The position numbers were made by a program, and so were the translations under genes. This document shows, in pieces, positions 27,261 to 34,852 of a stretch of DNA of 58,467 nt; the first letter of the stretch is position 1; each line of letters starts with the position of its first letter. The notes beneath the pieces were generated by a model. The model was not told the origin of the DNA. It worked only from the letters and a program-made list of their open reading frames with translations, and made no database searches. The DNA comes from Lachnospiraceae bacterium (GTDB taxonomy: Bacteria > Bacillota > Clostridia > Lachnospirales > Lachnospiraceae): assembly GCA_017430085.1 (NCBI GenBank), contig JAFRNR010000055.1:1-58467 (forward strand), in the 5' to 3' direction.

Positions 27261-27786
27261 TCGGCTCCATCTTCACGTAGAGCACCTCATTGTTTTCTCC
27301 CGGCACCGCATAGACCTCCATCCCGATTTCAAGCCGAGCTGCCGTAAAGTCTTCCGAGGGAAGATTGATGTTGTCGATCTTATTGATGGATCCGACATTT
27401 TTGTATTCTTCCGGGAGGGGTTTTGTCGTCACATCTACGTGCCAGTAAACACCCCCGTCATAGCGGAAGCACGGTACCTGGATCTCGCCGTCCGGATAGC
27501 CGGTCGGGGTGACGGCCGGTTTGTTATTTCCGGCAAATGCTCCGATAGCAAAGAGGCAGGCTACGGCTACTAATATAAGGATCGTTTTCTTCATTTTCGT
27601 TCGTCCTCCTTTCGGTTTCTGTTCTTTTGCCGTGCTGTTTCCCTGCAGCAGCGCTTTCATTTTTTGCTGAAATCCGGGGGAGGATTCATGCGGGATCATA
27701 TTGGCTTCCTCTTCCTCCACGATTTTCCGCATCAGCATGGCAGTGGCTTCATAAAATGTTTGATCTGTGATTTTCTGCTGTTTCAT
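27214..27786 (-). CDS. Membrane anti-sigma-like protein
   Basis: A 190-residue protein. Residues 1-50 match the cytoplasmic N-terminus of the other anti-sigma protein (KITDQTFYEATAMLMRKIVE, SSPGFQQKMKALLQ). A Lys-rich stretch leads to a membrane helix at 66-84 (TILILVAVACLFAIGAFAG). Outside are about 105 residues ending with ARLEIGMEVYAVPGENNEVL and a basic tail; this part differs from DUF4367. The ATG overlaps the sigma stop codon (ATGA). The outside domain is probably the sensor. A piece of it is duplicated just downstream (27066-27260). Confidence 0.75.
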   Translation of the reverse strand: MKQQKITDQTFYEATAMLMRKIVEEEEANMIPHESSPGFQQKMKALLQGNSTAKEQKPKGGRTKMKKTILILVAVACLFAIGAFAGNNKPAVTPTGYPDGEIQVPCFRYDGGVYWHVDVTTKPLPEEYKNVGSINKIDNINLPSEDFTAARLEIGMEVYAVPGENNEVLYVKMEPNANIYWIFKLNVQNQ

Positions 27787-28310
27787 AGGGCACCGCCTTC
27801 CAGACGTTCTTTCAGTACTTTTGTCAGCCTTATCGACATTTTCTGCACGGCTGCGGGGTTTTTGTTCAGGATCTTTCCGATTTCTTCAAACTTCAGGCCC
27901 CAGTAATAATGGAGGATCAGGATCTCCTGGCGGTCGGGCGGGAGTTTTGCGATCTCTGCTTCCAGCAAGGCAGCCAGATCAGATCCTTCCGTGTCAAAAC
28001 ACCCCGGTGCTTCTTCGTTTTCCGCGTATTCCAGCTCAAGGACCGGTTTTTTCTTCTTCAGGATGTTTCTGGCCCGGTTACGGGTGCAGACGATCAAAAA
28101 GGCCTTCTGCTTTTCCTCTGGAATGCGGCGGATCCGTTCGGGGGAATCCATCAGTGCGGCAAATACGTCATGTACTGCGTCTTCCGCGTCGCCCCAGTCT
28201 TCGAGGATCCGGTAGGCGCATCCGATCAGGAGAGCGGCGTATTCTGTATACAGCCGGGAAAAGAGTTCCCTGTCCTGCGGGTCATCAAGGATCATGAATA
28301 TGATCAGCAT
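27783..28310 (-). CDS. ECF-family RNA polymerase sigma factor
   Basis: A 175-residue sigma factor, paralog of 25928-26461. Region 2 has DWGDAEDAVHDVFAALMDSP and CTRNRARNILKKKK; region 4 has LPPDRQEILILHYYWGLKFE and a recognition helix NPAAVQKMSIRLTKVLKERL. Both sigma genes share the opening ILDDPQDRELFSRLYTEYA / ALEDPEDRDLFEWAYREYA. The start is the ATG at 28310 behind AAAGGAGAAC, not one 12 codons earlier. Co-translated with the anti-sigma-like gene. Candidate promoter at 28482-28509. Confidence 0.9.
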   Translation of the reverse strand: MLIIFMILDDPQDRELFSRLYTEYAALLIGCAYRILEDWGDAEDAVHDVFAALMDSPERIRRIPEEKQKAFLIVCTRNRARNILKKKKPVLELEYAENEEAPGCFDTEGSDLAALLEAEIAKLPPDRQEILILHYYWGLKFEEIGKILNKNPAAVQKMSIRLTKVLKERLEGGAL

Positions 28311-28481
28311 GGGTTTTGTTCTCCTTTGTTCTGCTTTTTGTATCACAGTCAGGGCCCATATTCAAGGACAGGTGGGCATGAAGTCTGTTTTGAGGTGATT
28401 CTGCCTGGCGGAGGGTGTGATTTCGGGTTTCATGGTCTTCTTGCCTCCTTAGGTTTCGGAGTTCTTGGTGTTCTATAATGT

Positions 28482-28509
28482 AAACAATTGGGGAGGGGAA
28501 AATCGGACA
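28482..28509 (-). promoter_or_regulatory. Candidate ECF-sigma promoter of the second sigma/anti-sigma operon
   Basis: Minus-strand TGTCCGATT (28501-28509), 15-base spacer, GTTT(A) at 28481-28485. It matches the elements at 25112 and 26577 in the -35-like part and spacing but has CAATT-GTTTA in place of CGATC-GTTA, so the two sigma factors may recognise slightly different -10 sequences. It is 170 bases before the sigma start. Confidence 0.5.
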
Positions 28510-28537
28510 GAAATCGAATTAATTTTTGCAGGTTATA

Positions 28538-28574
28538 GATTCTTCGGCTCGCTTCGCTCGCTCAGGATGGCACG
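28538..28574. repeat. CTTCGGCTCGCTTCGCTCGC dispersed repeat, copy 3
   Basis: Same core as 26628-26661, again located just upstream (on the plus strand) of the ~255-bp element. Including this repeat, the two long elements share flanks of over 300 bases, with about 60 extra bases in this copy. Confidence 0.65.
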
Positions 28575-28679
28575 GGGGCGTGGGTAAGGCGCAGGAGGAT
28601 AGACACGGAGGCGCGGGATAACGCGGCGGGGGAGGGATTGGCGGTTGACAAAAAAACTCCACGGCCGTATAATGGCCGT

Positions 28680-28764
28680 GGAGGGTGATACCGGAAGACG
28701 GTTTTCCCCGACTAGAACAGAAAGACCGCTCACGTTTCAAGGGGTAAGCGGTCTTTTCTGTTGT
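28680..28764 (+). ncRNA. Candidate small antisense RNA, copy 2
   Basis: Expected transcript from the perfect consensus promoter at 28645-28673. It carries the same 5' hairpin as copy 1 and ends at a longer terminator hairpin, arms AACAGAAAGACCGC and GCGGTCTTTTCTGTT. The loop (about 18 bases) differs from copy 1, as would be expected if each RNA paired only with its own partner. Confidence 0.55.
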
Positions 28765-28845
28765 TTAATCCATTGATCTTCTGCCCAAGGTATACCCTAA
28801 GCTGAAGCTGGTCAACACCAGGCTGATAATGGATGTCTTATTTGT
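28765..28845 (-). other. Conserved 26-codon hydrophobic reading frame, copy 2 (no start codon seen)
   Basis: The minus-strand frame ends SLGYTLGRRSMD and TAA just before the shared hairpin. See the copy at 26805-26885 for the comparison. Again a TAG lies directly upstream in frame. The hydrophobic centre (IISLVLTSFSLGYTLG) could span a membrane. No function is known. Confidence 0.4.
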
Positions 28846-28904
28846 CTATCGTTTTTTGTGATTCGGGCCGATGAAACATCGGCCCCTACGTTTTTATTTG
28901 AATG

Positions 28905-29495
28905 TCACAGCACGTGGGTGAGGAAGATCTCCAGGCCGATGGCGATGAGGATGAGGCCGCCGAGGATGCCGGCGCGGCGGAGGAGGCGGGTGCCGAAGAG
29001 GCGGCCGAGGCGGAGGCCGATGAGGCAGATGGCGAAGGTGACGGCGCCGATCAGGAGGGTAGCGGCGAGGGCGGCGCGGAGGCTGTAGTCGGCGATGGTG
29101 AAGCCGACGGAGAGGGCGTCGATGGAGGTGGCCACGCCCTGCAGCAGCAGGGTGCCCGTGGATTTGCGGGCGGCGGCGGACGCGTCCGCCTCTTCTTCGC
29201 GGCGGAGGCTCTCGCGGATCATTTTAAGGCCCAGGAACAGGAGCAGGCCGAGGGCGATCCAGGGGATGAAGCGCTGGAAGGAGGCGAAAAGCTGCTCCAG
29301 GAGCTGCACGCAGCCCCAGCCGATAAGGGGCATCAGGAACTGGAAGCCGCCGTAGATGCCCGCAATAAAAAACGCCCGGGAGCGGCGCATGTCGTGTTCC
29401 TTCAGACCGTCCGTCACGGAAACGGAGAAGGCGTCCATGGCCAGGCCCACGCCCAGAGACACGTTTTGTATGATGAAAGTGAAAATGTTCGGCAT
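28905..29495 (-). CDS. mntP: Manganese efflux pump MntP
   Basis: A 196-residue six-helix protein of the MntP family, which exports Mn2+. The motifs GLAMDAFSVSVTDGL (19-33) and ATSIDALSVGFTIA (122-135) carry the paired Asp residues of the two repeats. The start is the ATG at 29495. Its promoter (29502-29530) puts the expected transcription start at or next to this ATG and no ribosome-binding site is present, so the mRNA is probably leaderless. No yybP-ykoY riboswitch can fit. It is divergent from pth. An internal GTG at codon 12 is the only other start, and it has no site either. Confidence 0.9.
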   Translation of the reverse strand: MPNIFTFIIQNVSLGVGLAMDAFSVSVTDGLKEHDMRRSRAFFIAGIYGGFQFLMPLIGWGCVQLLEQLFASFQRFIPWIALGLLLFLGLKMIRESLRREEEADASAAARKSTGTLLLQGVATSIDALSVGFTIADYSLRAALAATLLIGAVTFAICLIGLRLGRLFGTRLLRRAGILGGLILIAIGLEIFLTHVL

Positions 29496-29501
29496 GCGCC
29501 C

Positions 29502-29530
29502 ATTATAATCCCCGCATTCCTCTTTGACAA
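29502..29530 (-). promoter_or_regulatory. mntP promoter giving a probably leaderless mRNA
   Basis: Minus-strand TTGTCA (29525-29530), 17-base spacer, TATAAT (29502-29507). The ATG begins six bases after the -10 box, where transcription is expected to start. The -35 hexamer overlaps that of the divergent pth promoter by five bases. Confidence 0.65.
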
Positions 29531-29553
29531 GCGTTTTTCTCTTGTGGTATACT
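29524..29553 (+). promoter_or_regulatory. Promoter of pth-mfd
   Basis: TTGACA (29524-29529), 18-base spacer, TATACT (29548-29553), 96 bases before the pth start. It overlaps the mntP promoter back to back. Confidence 0.7.
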
Positions 29554-29648
29554 GTATATTCCTCTGTGCAATACCATGTGTTTGCCGGGCAGCGGACGGT
29601 GCGGTTGCCGGCCCGCCACATCCCCCGGCACGACTGACGAGGTGACTT

Positions 29649-30227
29649 ATGAAACTCATCGCGGGACTGGGCAATCCCGGTCAGCAATATGACAATACGC
29701 GCCACAACGCGGGCTGGCACGCCCTGGACGAGCTCGCCCGCATTTCGGGTATCCGGATCTACGTCAACCGGAACGGCGGCCTGACCGGCAGCGGCTTTTA
29801 CAAAGGCGAAAAGCTCCTGCTGGTGAAGCCCCTGACGTATATGAATCTGAGCGGGGAGTGCATCGGCACACTGGCCCGCTATTACAAGATCCCGCCGGAG
29901 GACGTTTTCGTGATCTGCGACGACGTCTACCTGCCGGCGGGGCAGCTGCGCATCCGGCGGAGCGGGTCGGACGGCGGCCACAACGGGCTGAAAAACATCA
30001 TTCAGATGCTCGGGAGCCAGGAGTTCCCGCGCCTGCGCATCGGCGTCGGGCCGCAGCCGGAAGGCGTGGACCTGATCGATTTCGTGCTGCGCCAGATCCC
30101 GGAGAGCCTGCAGAAGCCGCTGGCGGAGGCCGGGGCCCGGGCGGCGCAGGCGGCGCTGCTCTGGGCGGAGCAGGGCATCGGGCCGGCCATGAACCAGTAC
30201 AACAAGAAGATCGAACCCAAGGATTAA
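29649..30227 (+). CDS. pth: Peptidyl-tRNA hydrolase
   Basis: A 192-residue enzyme that frees tRNA from prematurely released peptidyl-tRNA. Conserved LGNPGQQYDNTRHNAGWHALD includes catalytic His 20 in TRHNAG; TYMNLSGE and CDDVYLPAGQLR (Asp near 95) and GSDGGHNGLKNI are all present. The length is normal. It is followed after 12 bases by mfd, the usual neighbour in Bacillota. The ATG follows GACGAGGTGACTT. Confidence 0.97.
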   Translation: MKLIAGLGNPGQQYDNTRHNAGWHALDELARISGIRIYVNRNGGLTGSGFYKGEKLLLVKPLTYMNLSGECIGTLARYYKIPPEDVFVICDDVYLPAGQLRIRRSGSDGGHNGLKNIIQMLGSQEFPRLRIGVGPQPEGVDLIDFVLRQIPESLQKPLAEAGARAAQAALLWAEQGIGPAMNQYNKKIEPKD

Positions 30228-30239
30228 GGACGGAAGCCC

Positions 30240-33200
30240 ATGGCGAAACGCTTTGACAGTTCTCTGAAGGCACTTCCGGAATATGATAAACTCGAACGGG
30301 CGCTCCTGAGCGGAGGCGCCCCGGTTTGCGTGAGTGGCTGCGTGGATTCCGAGCTGGTGCATCTGGCGCGGGAGCTGACCGCGTCCGGCGGCCGGGTGCT
30401 GTTCCTGACCTACAACGAGATCCGCGCCCGCGAAATCTGGGAGGACGCGCAGACCTTCTGCGAGGGCGAGCCGCGCCTGTATCCCGCGCGCGACCTGCTC
30501 TTCTCCCAGGCGGATATCCGCGGCAGCCTGCTCTCGCGCCAGCGCATGCAGGGGCTGAAAGCGCTGCTGGAGGAGAAGGACGGGTTCGTGGTCTCCACGG
30601 TCGACGCCCTGCTCTGCCGCATGATGAAGCCCGCCGAACTGAAGAAGGCGCGCATCTGCCTGGAGCCCGGCGATATCTGCGAACCGAAGGACCTGACGCG
30701 CCGGCTCGCGGAGATGGGCTACGAGCGCGAAAGCACCGTCCGCATGCCCGGCGATTTCGCCCTGCGCGGCGGCATCCTGGACGTCTTCCCGCTGACGCTG
30801 GAAAACCCGGTGCGTATCGAATTCTTCGACGACGAGGTGGACTCCCTGCGCAGTTTTGACACGGAAACGCAGCGCTCGCTGGAAAATCTGGATTCCGTAC
30901 ATATCTACCCCACGCAGGAGATCGGCTCCGCGGCCGGCTCCCTGATGGATTACCTGGGCGCCCGGGATTTCGTGGTCCTGGACGAGCCGGAGCGCATGGA
31001 GGAGAAGGCGAAGGCGGTGGCGCAGGAATACCAGGAAAGCGCCGTGCGCCGCATCCAGGCCGGGCAGGCGGAGGACCTGCTGTCCCTGTTCGACCCGGCG
31101 GAACTGTGGCCCCTGCTGGAGCGGCCGCGCTGCCTGATCCTGACCGGGCTGCAGTACCGGAACAAGCCGGTGGCGGCGCGGGAGTCGTTCTCCGTGGAGG
31201 CGCGCTCGCTGCACGCGTACGGGGGGCAGATCGAGCTGCTGCTCGCGGACCTCAAAAAGATGGTGCGCGAGGGCTGCCGGGTCATCCTGCTGTGCGGGTC
31301 GCGCAGCCGCGCCCAGTGGCTGGACACGAGGCTGGGCGAGGAGGAACTGCCCGCGTTCTACGCGGAAAGCATCAGCGGCTCGCTGTCACCGGGGCAGATC
31401 CTGGTCACGATCGGCAACGTGCATAAAAGTTATGAGCTGCCCGCGCTTCGGCTCGTCGTCATCGCCGAAGGCGACCTGTTTGACAAGAAGAAAAAGCGGC
31501 ACCGCAAGAAATACAATCAGAACAGCAGCGGCCTCACCCGCATCAGCGAGCTGAACGTGGGGGATTACGTGATCCACGAGGACTGCGGCATCGGCATTTT
31601 CCGGGGCATCGTCCAGAAGACCGTGGACCACACGGTGATGGATTATATCCTGATCGATTACCGGGACGGCGGGCAGGTGTTCACGCCCGTGTCCCTGATG
31701 AACAAGATAGAGAAATACGCATCGCGGGACGTGGAGAACCCGCCCGCGCTGAGCCGGCTGGGCGGCGCGGAATGGCGCAATACCAAGGCGCGCGTCAAGA
31801 AGGCGGTCGGGGAGATCGCCAAGGACCTGGTGGCGCTGTACGCCGCGCGCCAGCAGGAGCACGGGTTCGTGTTCAGCAAGGACAGTTTCTGGCAGCGCGA
31901 GTTCGAGGACCATTTCCCGTACGAGGAGACCGAGGACCAGGTCCAGGCCATCGAAGCCGTGAAGGCGGACATGGAGAGCCCCAAGATCATGGACCGCCTG
32001 ATTTGCGGCGACGTGGGCTTCGGCAAGACGGAGATCGCGATCCGCGCCGCGTTCAAGGCGGTGCAGGACTCCAAGCAGGTGGCGTACCTGGTCCCCACCA
32101 CCGTTCTGGCGCAGCAGCATTATCTCACGTTTTCGGAGCGGATGAAGGAATACCCGGTCCGGGTGGGACTGCTCTCCCGCTTCCGCACGCAGGCGGAGCA
32201 GAAGAAGACGGTCGCGGACTTAAAGAGCGGCGCGCTGGATATCGTGATCGGAACGCACCGGCTGCTGTCGAAGGACGTCTCGTTCAAGGACCTGGGACTG
32301 CTCATCGTCGACGAGGAGCAGCGCTTCGGCGTGTCCGATAAGGAAAAGCTGAAGAAGCTGCGGGAAAACGTGGACGTGATCAGCCTGACCGCGACGCCCA
32401 TCCCGCGGACGCTGCACATGAGCCTGATCGGGATCCGGGACATGAGCATGCTGAAGGACCCGCCCATGGACCGCCTGCCCATCCAGACGTACGTGGCGGA
32501 ATACAATGAAGAGATCGTCCGCGAGGCCATCGCGCGCGAACTGGCGCGGGGCGGACAGGTGTACTACATCTGCAGCAAGGTGAAGAATATCGAGTCCGTC
32601 ACGACGCGGCTGCAGGAGCTGGTGCCGGACGCGGTAGTGACGTACGCACACGGGCAGATGCGCGAGCGCGAGCTGGAAAGCATCATGTACGATTTCGTGA
32701 ACGGCAGCATCGACGTGCTGGTGGCGACGACGATCGTGGAGACCGGCCTGGACATCCCGAACGTCAATACGATCATCATCCAGGATTCCGACCGCTTCGG
32801 CCTGGCCCAGCTGTACCAGCTGCGCGGCCGCGTGGGGCGCTCCAACCGCACCGCGTACGCGTTCCTGTTCTACCGCGGCGGGCAGATGCTGAAAGAGGTC
32901 GCGGAGAAGCGGCTGGCGGCGATCCGGGACTACACGGAGCTGGGCAGCGGCGTCAAGATCTCCATGCGCGACCTGGAGCTCCGCGGCGCCGGCAACCTGT
33001 TGGGCGCGGAGCAGCACGGCCACATGCAGGCGGTGGGCTACGAGCTGTACGCCAAACTGCTGGGCGAGGCCGTGAGCCGCGAAAAGGGCATCGCGGAGCA
33101 GATCCGCTTCGACACCACGGTGGAGGCGGACGTAGACGCCCACATCCCGGCGAATTATATCCCGAACGAGGGGCAGAAGCTGGAGATCTACCACCGCATC

Positions 33201-33569
33201 GCGGACATCGAAACGCAGGCGGATTACGACGATGTGCTGGACGAGCTGATCGACCGCTTCGGCGACATCCCGCGTCCCGTGGACAACCTGATCAAGATCG
33301 CCCTGCTCAAGGCCCGCGCGCACAAACTGTACGTCACGGAGCTGAGCGCGGCTTTCGACCGCATCCAGCTGACCTTCCTTTCCGAGGCGCCGCTCGACCC
33401 GCAGTCCTTCATCCTGCTCCTGCAGGACCAGAAGGGCCGCCTGCGCCTCAAAGCCGAGGAAGCCCCCGTCCTGACCATGCCGCTCCGCAAAGGCGACGCC
33501 GTGAACGGGCAGGCCCTGCTGGTGAAAGTCGGCGACCTGCTGACGCTCCTGGAGGAGCGCCTGCTCTGA
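30240..33569 (+). CDS. mfd: Transcription-repair coupling factor
   Basis: An 1109-residue superfamily 2 translocase that removes stalled RNA polymerase at lesions and recruits UvrA. The N-terminal UvrB-like part (about 1-330) is followed by the RNA-polymerase interaction domain near 430-490 (LNVGDYVIHEDCGIGIFRGI), the helicase core with Walker A CGDVGFGKTEIA near 590-600, DEEQ near 695, and LTATPIPRTLHMS, motif VI with QLRGRVGRSNRTAYA, and a C-terminal TRCF domain. Length is in the usual range. A terminator with a perfect long stem follows (33571-33650). Confidence 0.97.
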   Translation: MAKRFDSSLKALPEYDKLERALLSGGAPVCVSGCVDSELVHLARELTASGGRVLFLTYNEIRAREIWEDAQTFCEGEPRLYPARDLLFSQADIRGSLLSRQRMQGLKALLEEKDGFVVSTVDALLCRMMKPAELKKARICLEPGDICEPKDLTRRLAEMGYERESTVRMPGDFALRGGILDVFPLTLENPVRIEFFDDEVDSLRSFDTETQRSLENLDSVHIYPTQEIGSAAGSLMDYLGARDFVVLDEPERMEEKAKAVAQEYQESAVRRIQAGQAEDLLSLFDPAELWPLLERPRCLILTGLQYRNKPVAARESFSVEARSLHAYGGQIELLLADLKKMVREGCRVILLCGSRSRAQWLDTRLGEEELPAFYAESISGSLSPGQILVTIGNVHKSYELPALRLVVIAEGDLFDKKKKRHRKKYNQNSSGLTRISELNVGDYVIHEDCGIGIFRGIVQKTVDHTVMDYILIDYRDGGQVFTPVSLMNKIEKYASRDVENPPALSRLGGAEWRNTKARVKKAVGEIAKDLVALYAARQQEHGFVFSKDSFWQREFEDHFPYEETEDQVQAIEAVKADMESPKIMDRLICGDVGFGKTEIAIRAAFKAVQDSKQVAYLVPTTVLAQQHYLTFSERMKEYPVRVGLLSRFRTQAEQKKTVADLKSGALDIVIGTHRLLSKDVSFKDLGLLIVDEEQRFGVSDKEKLKKLRENVDVISLTATPIPRTLHMSLIGIRDMSMLKDPPMDRLPIQTYVAEYNEEIVREAIARELARGGQVYYICSKVKNIESVTTRLQELVPDAVVTYAHGQMRERELESIMYDFVNGSIDVLVATTIVETGLDIPNVNTIIIQDSDRFGLAQLYQLRGRVGRSNRTAYAFLFYRGGQMLKEVAEKRLAAIRDYTELGSGVKISMRDLELRGAGNLLGAEQHGHMQAVGYELYAKLLGEAVSREKGIAEQIRFDTTVEADVDAHIPANYIPNEGQKLEIYHRIADIETQADYDDVLDELIDRFGDIPRPVDNLIKIALLKARAHKLYVTELSAAFDRIQLTFLSEAPLDPQSFILLLQDQKGRLRLKAEEAPVLTMPLRKGDAVNGQALLVKVGDLLTLLEERLL

Positions 33570-33570
33570 A

Positions 33571-33650
33571 ATCCGACAGGGGGACGGTTCCTTTGTCAGG
33601 TTTCCGAAGAAAATCTGACAAAGGAACCGTCCCCCTGTCAGATTTTGCAA
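33571..33650 (+). terminator. Terminator of pth-mfd, built from a GGGGGACGGTTCC repeat pair
   Basis: A 29-base arm (33571-33599) contains GACAGGGGGACGGTTCC and is followed, after 15 bases, by its near-perfect complement (33615-33643), and then TTTT. The core GGGGACGG is the same as at 1338, 39600 and 58440. The long perfect stem is unusual for a terminator and points to a paired mobile repeat used as one. Confidence 0.75.
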
Positions 33651-33657
33651 ATTCCGC

Positions 33658-33686
33658 TTGCAGTTTGCATAAAAAGGCTCTATAAT
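33658..33686 (+). promoter_or_regulatory. Promoter of the 33720-34757 lipoprotein gene
   Basis: TTGCAG (33658-33663), 17-base spacer, TATAAT (33681-33686), 34 bases before the ATG, which is preceded by TTGGAGGG. Confidence 0.65.
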
Positions 33687-33719
33687 AAAGCGGTTTACGA
33701 ACTATTGGAGGGTTTTACC

Positions 33720-34757
33720 ATGAAACGCATAAAATGCATCACCGCGATCCTGCTGATCACTGTCCTGCTGCTGTCCGGCTGCGGCGCCTCGAACAAGAAG
33801 AACTACGGCTCCACCGTTGCGGCGACGTACGGCAATAACGAGCGCACCGTCTATTTGGACGAGGCCAACTTCTGGCTGCGCACCGCCGAGCTGAGCTACA
33901 GCTACTACATCAGCATTTACGCCCAGCTGTACGGCGTCGATGCCGCCACTTACGCGCCCACCTTCTGGGCTTCCGAAAGCGGCGTCCGGACGCAGACCAT
34001 GGCCGAGTCCCTGAGGGAGAACGTCATGGCGGAATACCGTCAGATCTTCCTGCTGCTGGACCATGCGGGCGAATATGACACCACCCTGACGGACGAGGAC
34101 CTGGCCCGCATCGACAAGGCCATCGAAACCATGAAGTCCTCCTACGGCAACTCCCTGTTCAGCGAATCCGTCATCGGCAGTTTCAGTGACGAGCAGCTGA
34201 AGGAATCCCTGAAGCTCCGCTCCCAGGCCCTGAAGGTCTGGCACGGCGTGCGCGAACAGGCGACCACGAACGTCACGGATGAAGAATGCAAGAGCTTCAC
34301 GCTGGAATACTACCGCGGGAACGCTTCGTCCACCGCCAAGGACGGCGAGACCGAGGTGAAGGGCCAGGCCGTCGCGGACCTGCTGGAAGCGCAGCTGAAC
34401 GCGGGCAAGACCTTTGAGGAACTCAAGAAGACCTACGATTCCCTGTATTTCGGCACCAGCTCTTTCCGCCGCAGCGATACCGAGGAAGATTCCCAGCTGT
34501 TCACCGTCGGCAAGGACATGACCGAAGGCCAGGTCCGCCAGTTCACCGATTCCTCCAGCGGAAGCGAGATCTACTATGTCGTCCGCTGCGTCTCCGCCGA
34601 TGACGCCGATGCCGCCGCCGCGGCCCGCGAAGAACTCGAAAGCGAGCAGAAGGAAGCCTACTTCAACGAAGTCCTCGTCGAATGGCAGAAATCCGTGAAG
34701 AGTTTCTCCGTGAAGAACGCCTTCCTGCAGCTGCCGCTTCCGGACACTGCGGACTGA
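33720..34757 (+). CDS. SurA/PrsA-like lipoprotein
   Basis: A 345-residue lipoprotein (lipobox LLLSGC, Cys 21). The region 45-210 has the helical look of SurA/PrsA N-domains (AEYRQIFLLLDHAGEYDTTL, TDEDLARIDKAIETMKSSYG, DEQLKESLKLRSQALKVWHG). Residues 215-320 resemble a reduced parvulin domain (FEELKKTYDSLYFGTSSFRR, DMTEGQVRQF, IYYVVRCVS). Key parvulin His residues are not apparent, so isomerase activity is doubtful. Probably a membrane-anchored holdase for secreted proteins. The ATG at 33720 is chosen because of TTGGAGGG and the signal peptide. Single gene ending at a bidirectional terminator. Confidence 0.75.
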   Translation: MKRIKCITAILLITVLLLSGCGASNKKNYGSTVAATYGNNERTVYLDEANFWLRTAELSYSYYISIYAQLYGVDAATYAPTFWASESGVRTQTMAESLRENVMAEYRQIFLLLDHAGEYDTTLTDEDLARIDKAIETMKSSYGNSLFSESVIGSFSDEQLKESLKLRSQALKVWHGVREQATTNVTDEECKSFTLEYYRGNASSTAKDGETEVKGQAVADLLEAQLNAGKTFEELKKTYDSLYFGTSSFRRSDTEEDSQLFTVGKDMTEGQVRQFTDSSSGSEIYYVVRCVSADDADAAAAAREELESEQKEAYFNEVLVEWQKSVKSFSVKNAFLQLPLPDTAD

Positions 34758-34779
34758 TACCGGAACGCCGCATCAAAAA

Positions 34780-34818
34780 GAGGCCATTTGGGGACTGTCC
34801 ACGAATGGCCTCTTTTTT
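34780..34818. terminator. Bidirectional terminator between convergent genes
   Basis: AAAAAGAGGCCATT and AATGGCCTCTTTTTT pair around TTGGGGACTGTCCACG. T runs occur on both strands, so it can serve the lipoprotein gene (plus) and the aminopeptidase gene (minus). The loop and arms match the 36-bp tandem units at 57432-57575. Confidence 0.85.
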
Positions 34819-34852
34819 GTTGTCTGTTGTTTTTTCGGCTTCCCCCGCCGGC

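Larger units (their letters stand above)
28640..28896 (+). repeat. ~255-bp duplicated element, copy 2
   Basis: Same order of parts as 26681-26937: TTGACA (28645-28650), 17 bases, TATAAT (28668-28673) centred in the CTCCACGGCC/GGCCGTGGAG inverted repeat (28657-28683), identical leader, hairpin (28716-28762), minus-strand 26-codon frame (28765-28845) and the GGGCCGATG/CATCGGCCC palindrome (28864-28884). The promoter and first ~55 transcribed bases are identical to copy 1, whereas the hairpin loop is almost fully different. Confidence 0.85.

Noticed and set aside
29496-29524. yybP-ykoY Mn riboswitch for mntP
   Set aside because: The promoter is only six bases from the start codon, so no leader exists.
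28905-31214. 769-codon minus-strand frame ending in MntP
   Set aside because: Only the last 196 codons match a family; the rest is the shadow of pth and mfd on the other strand, and the mntP promoter lies within it.
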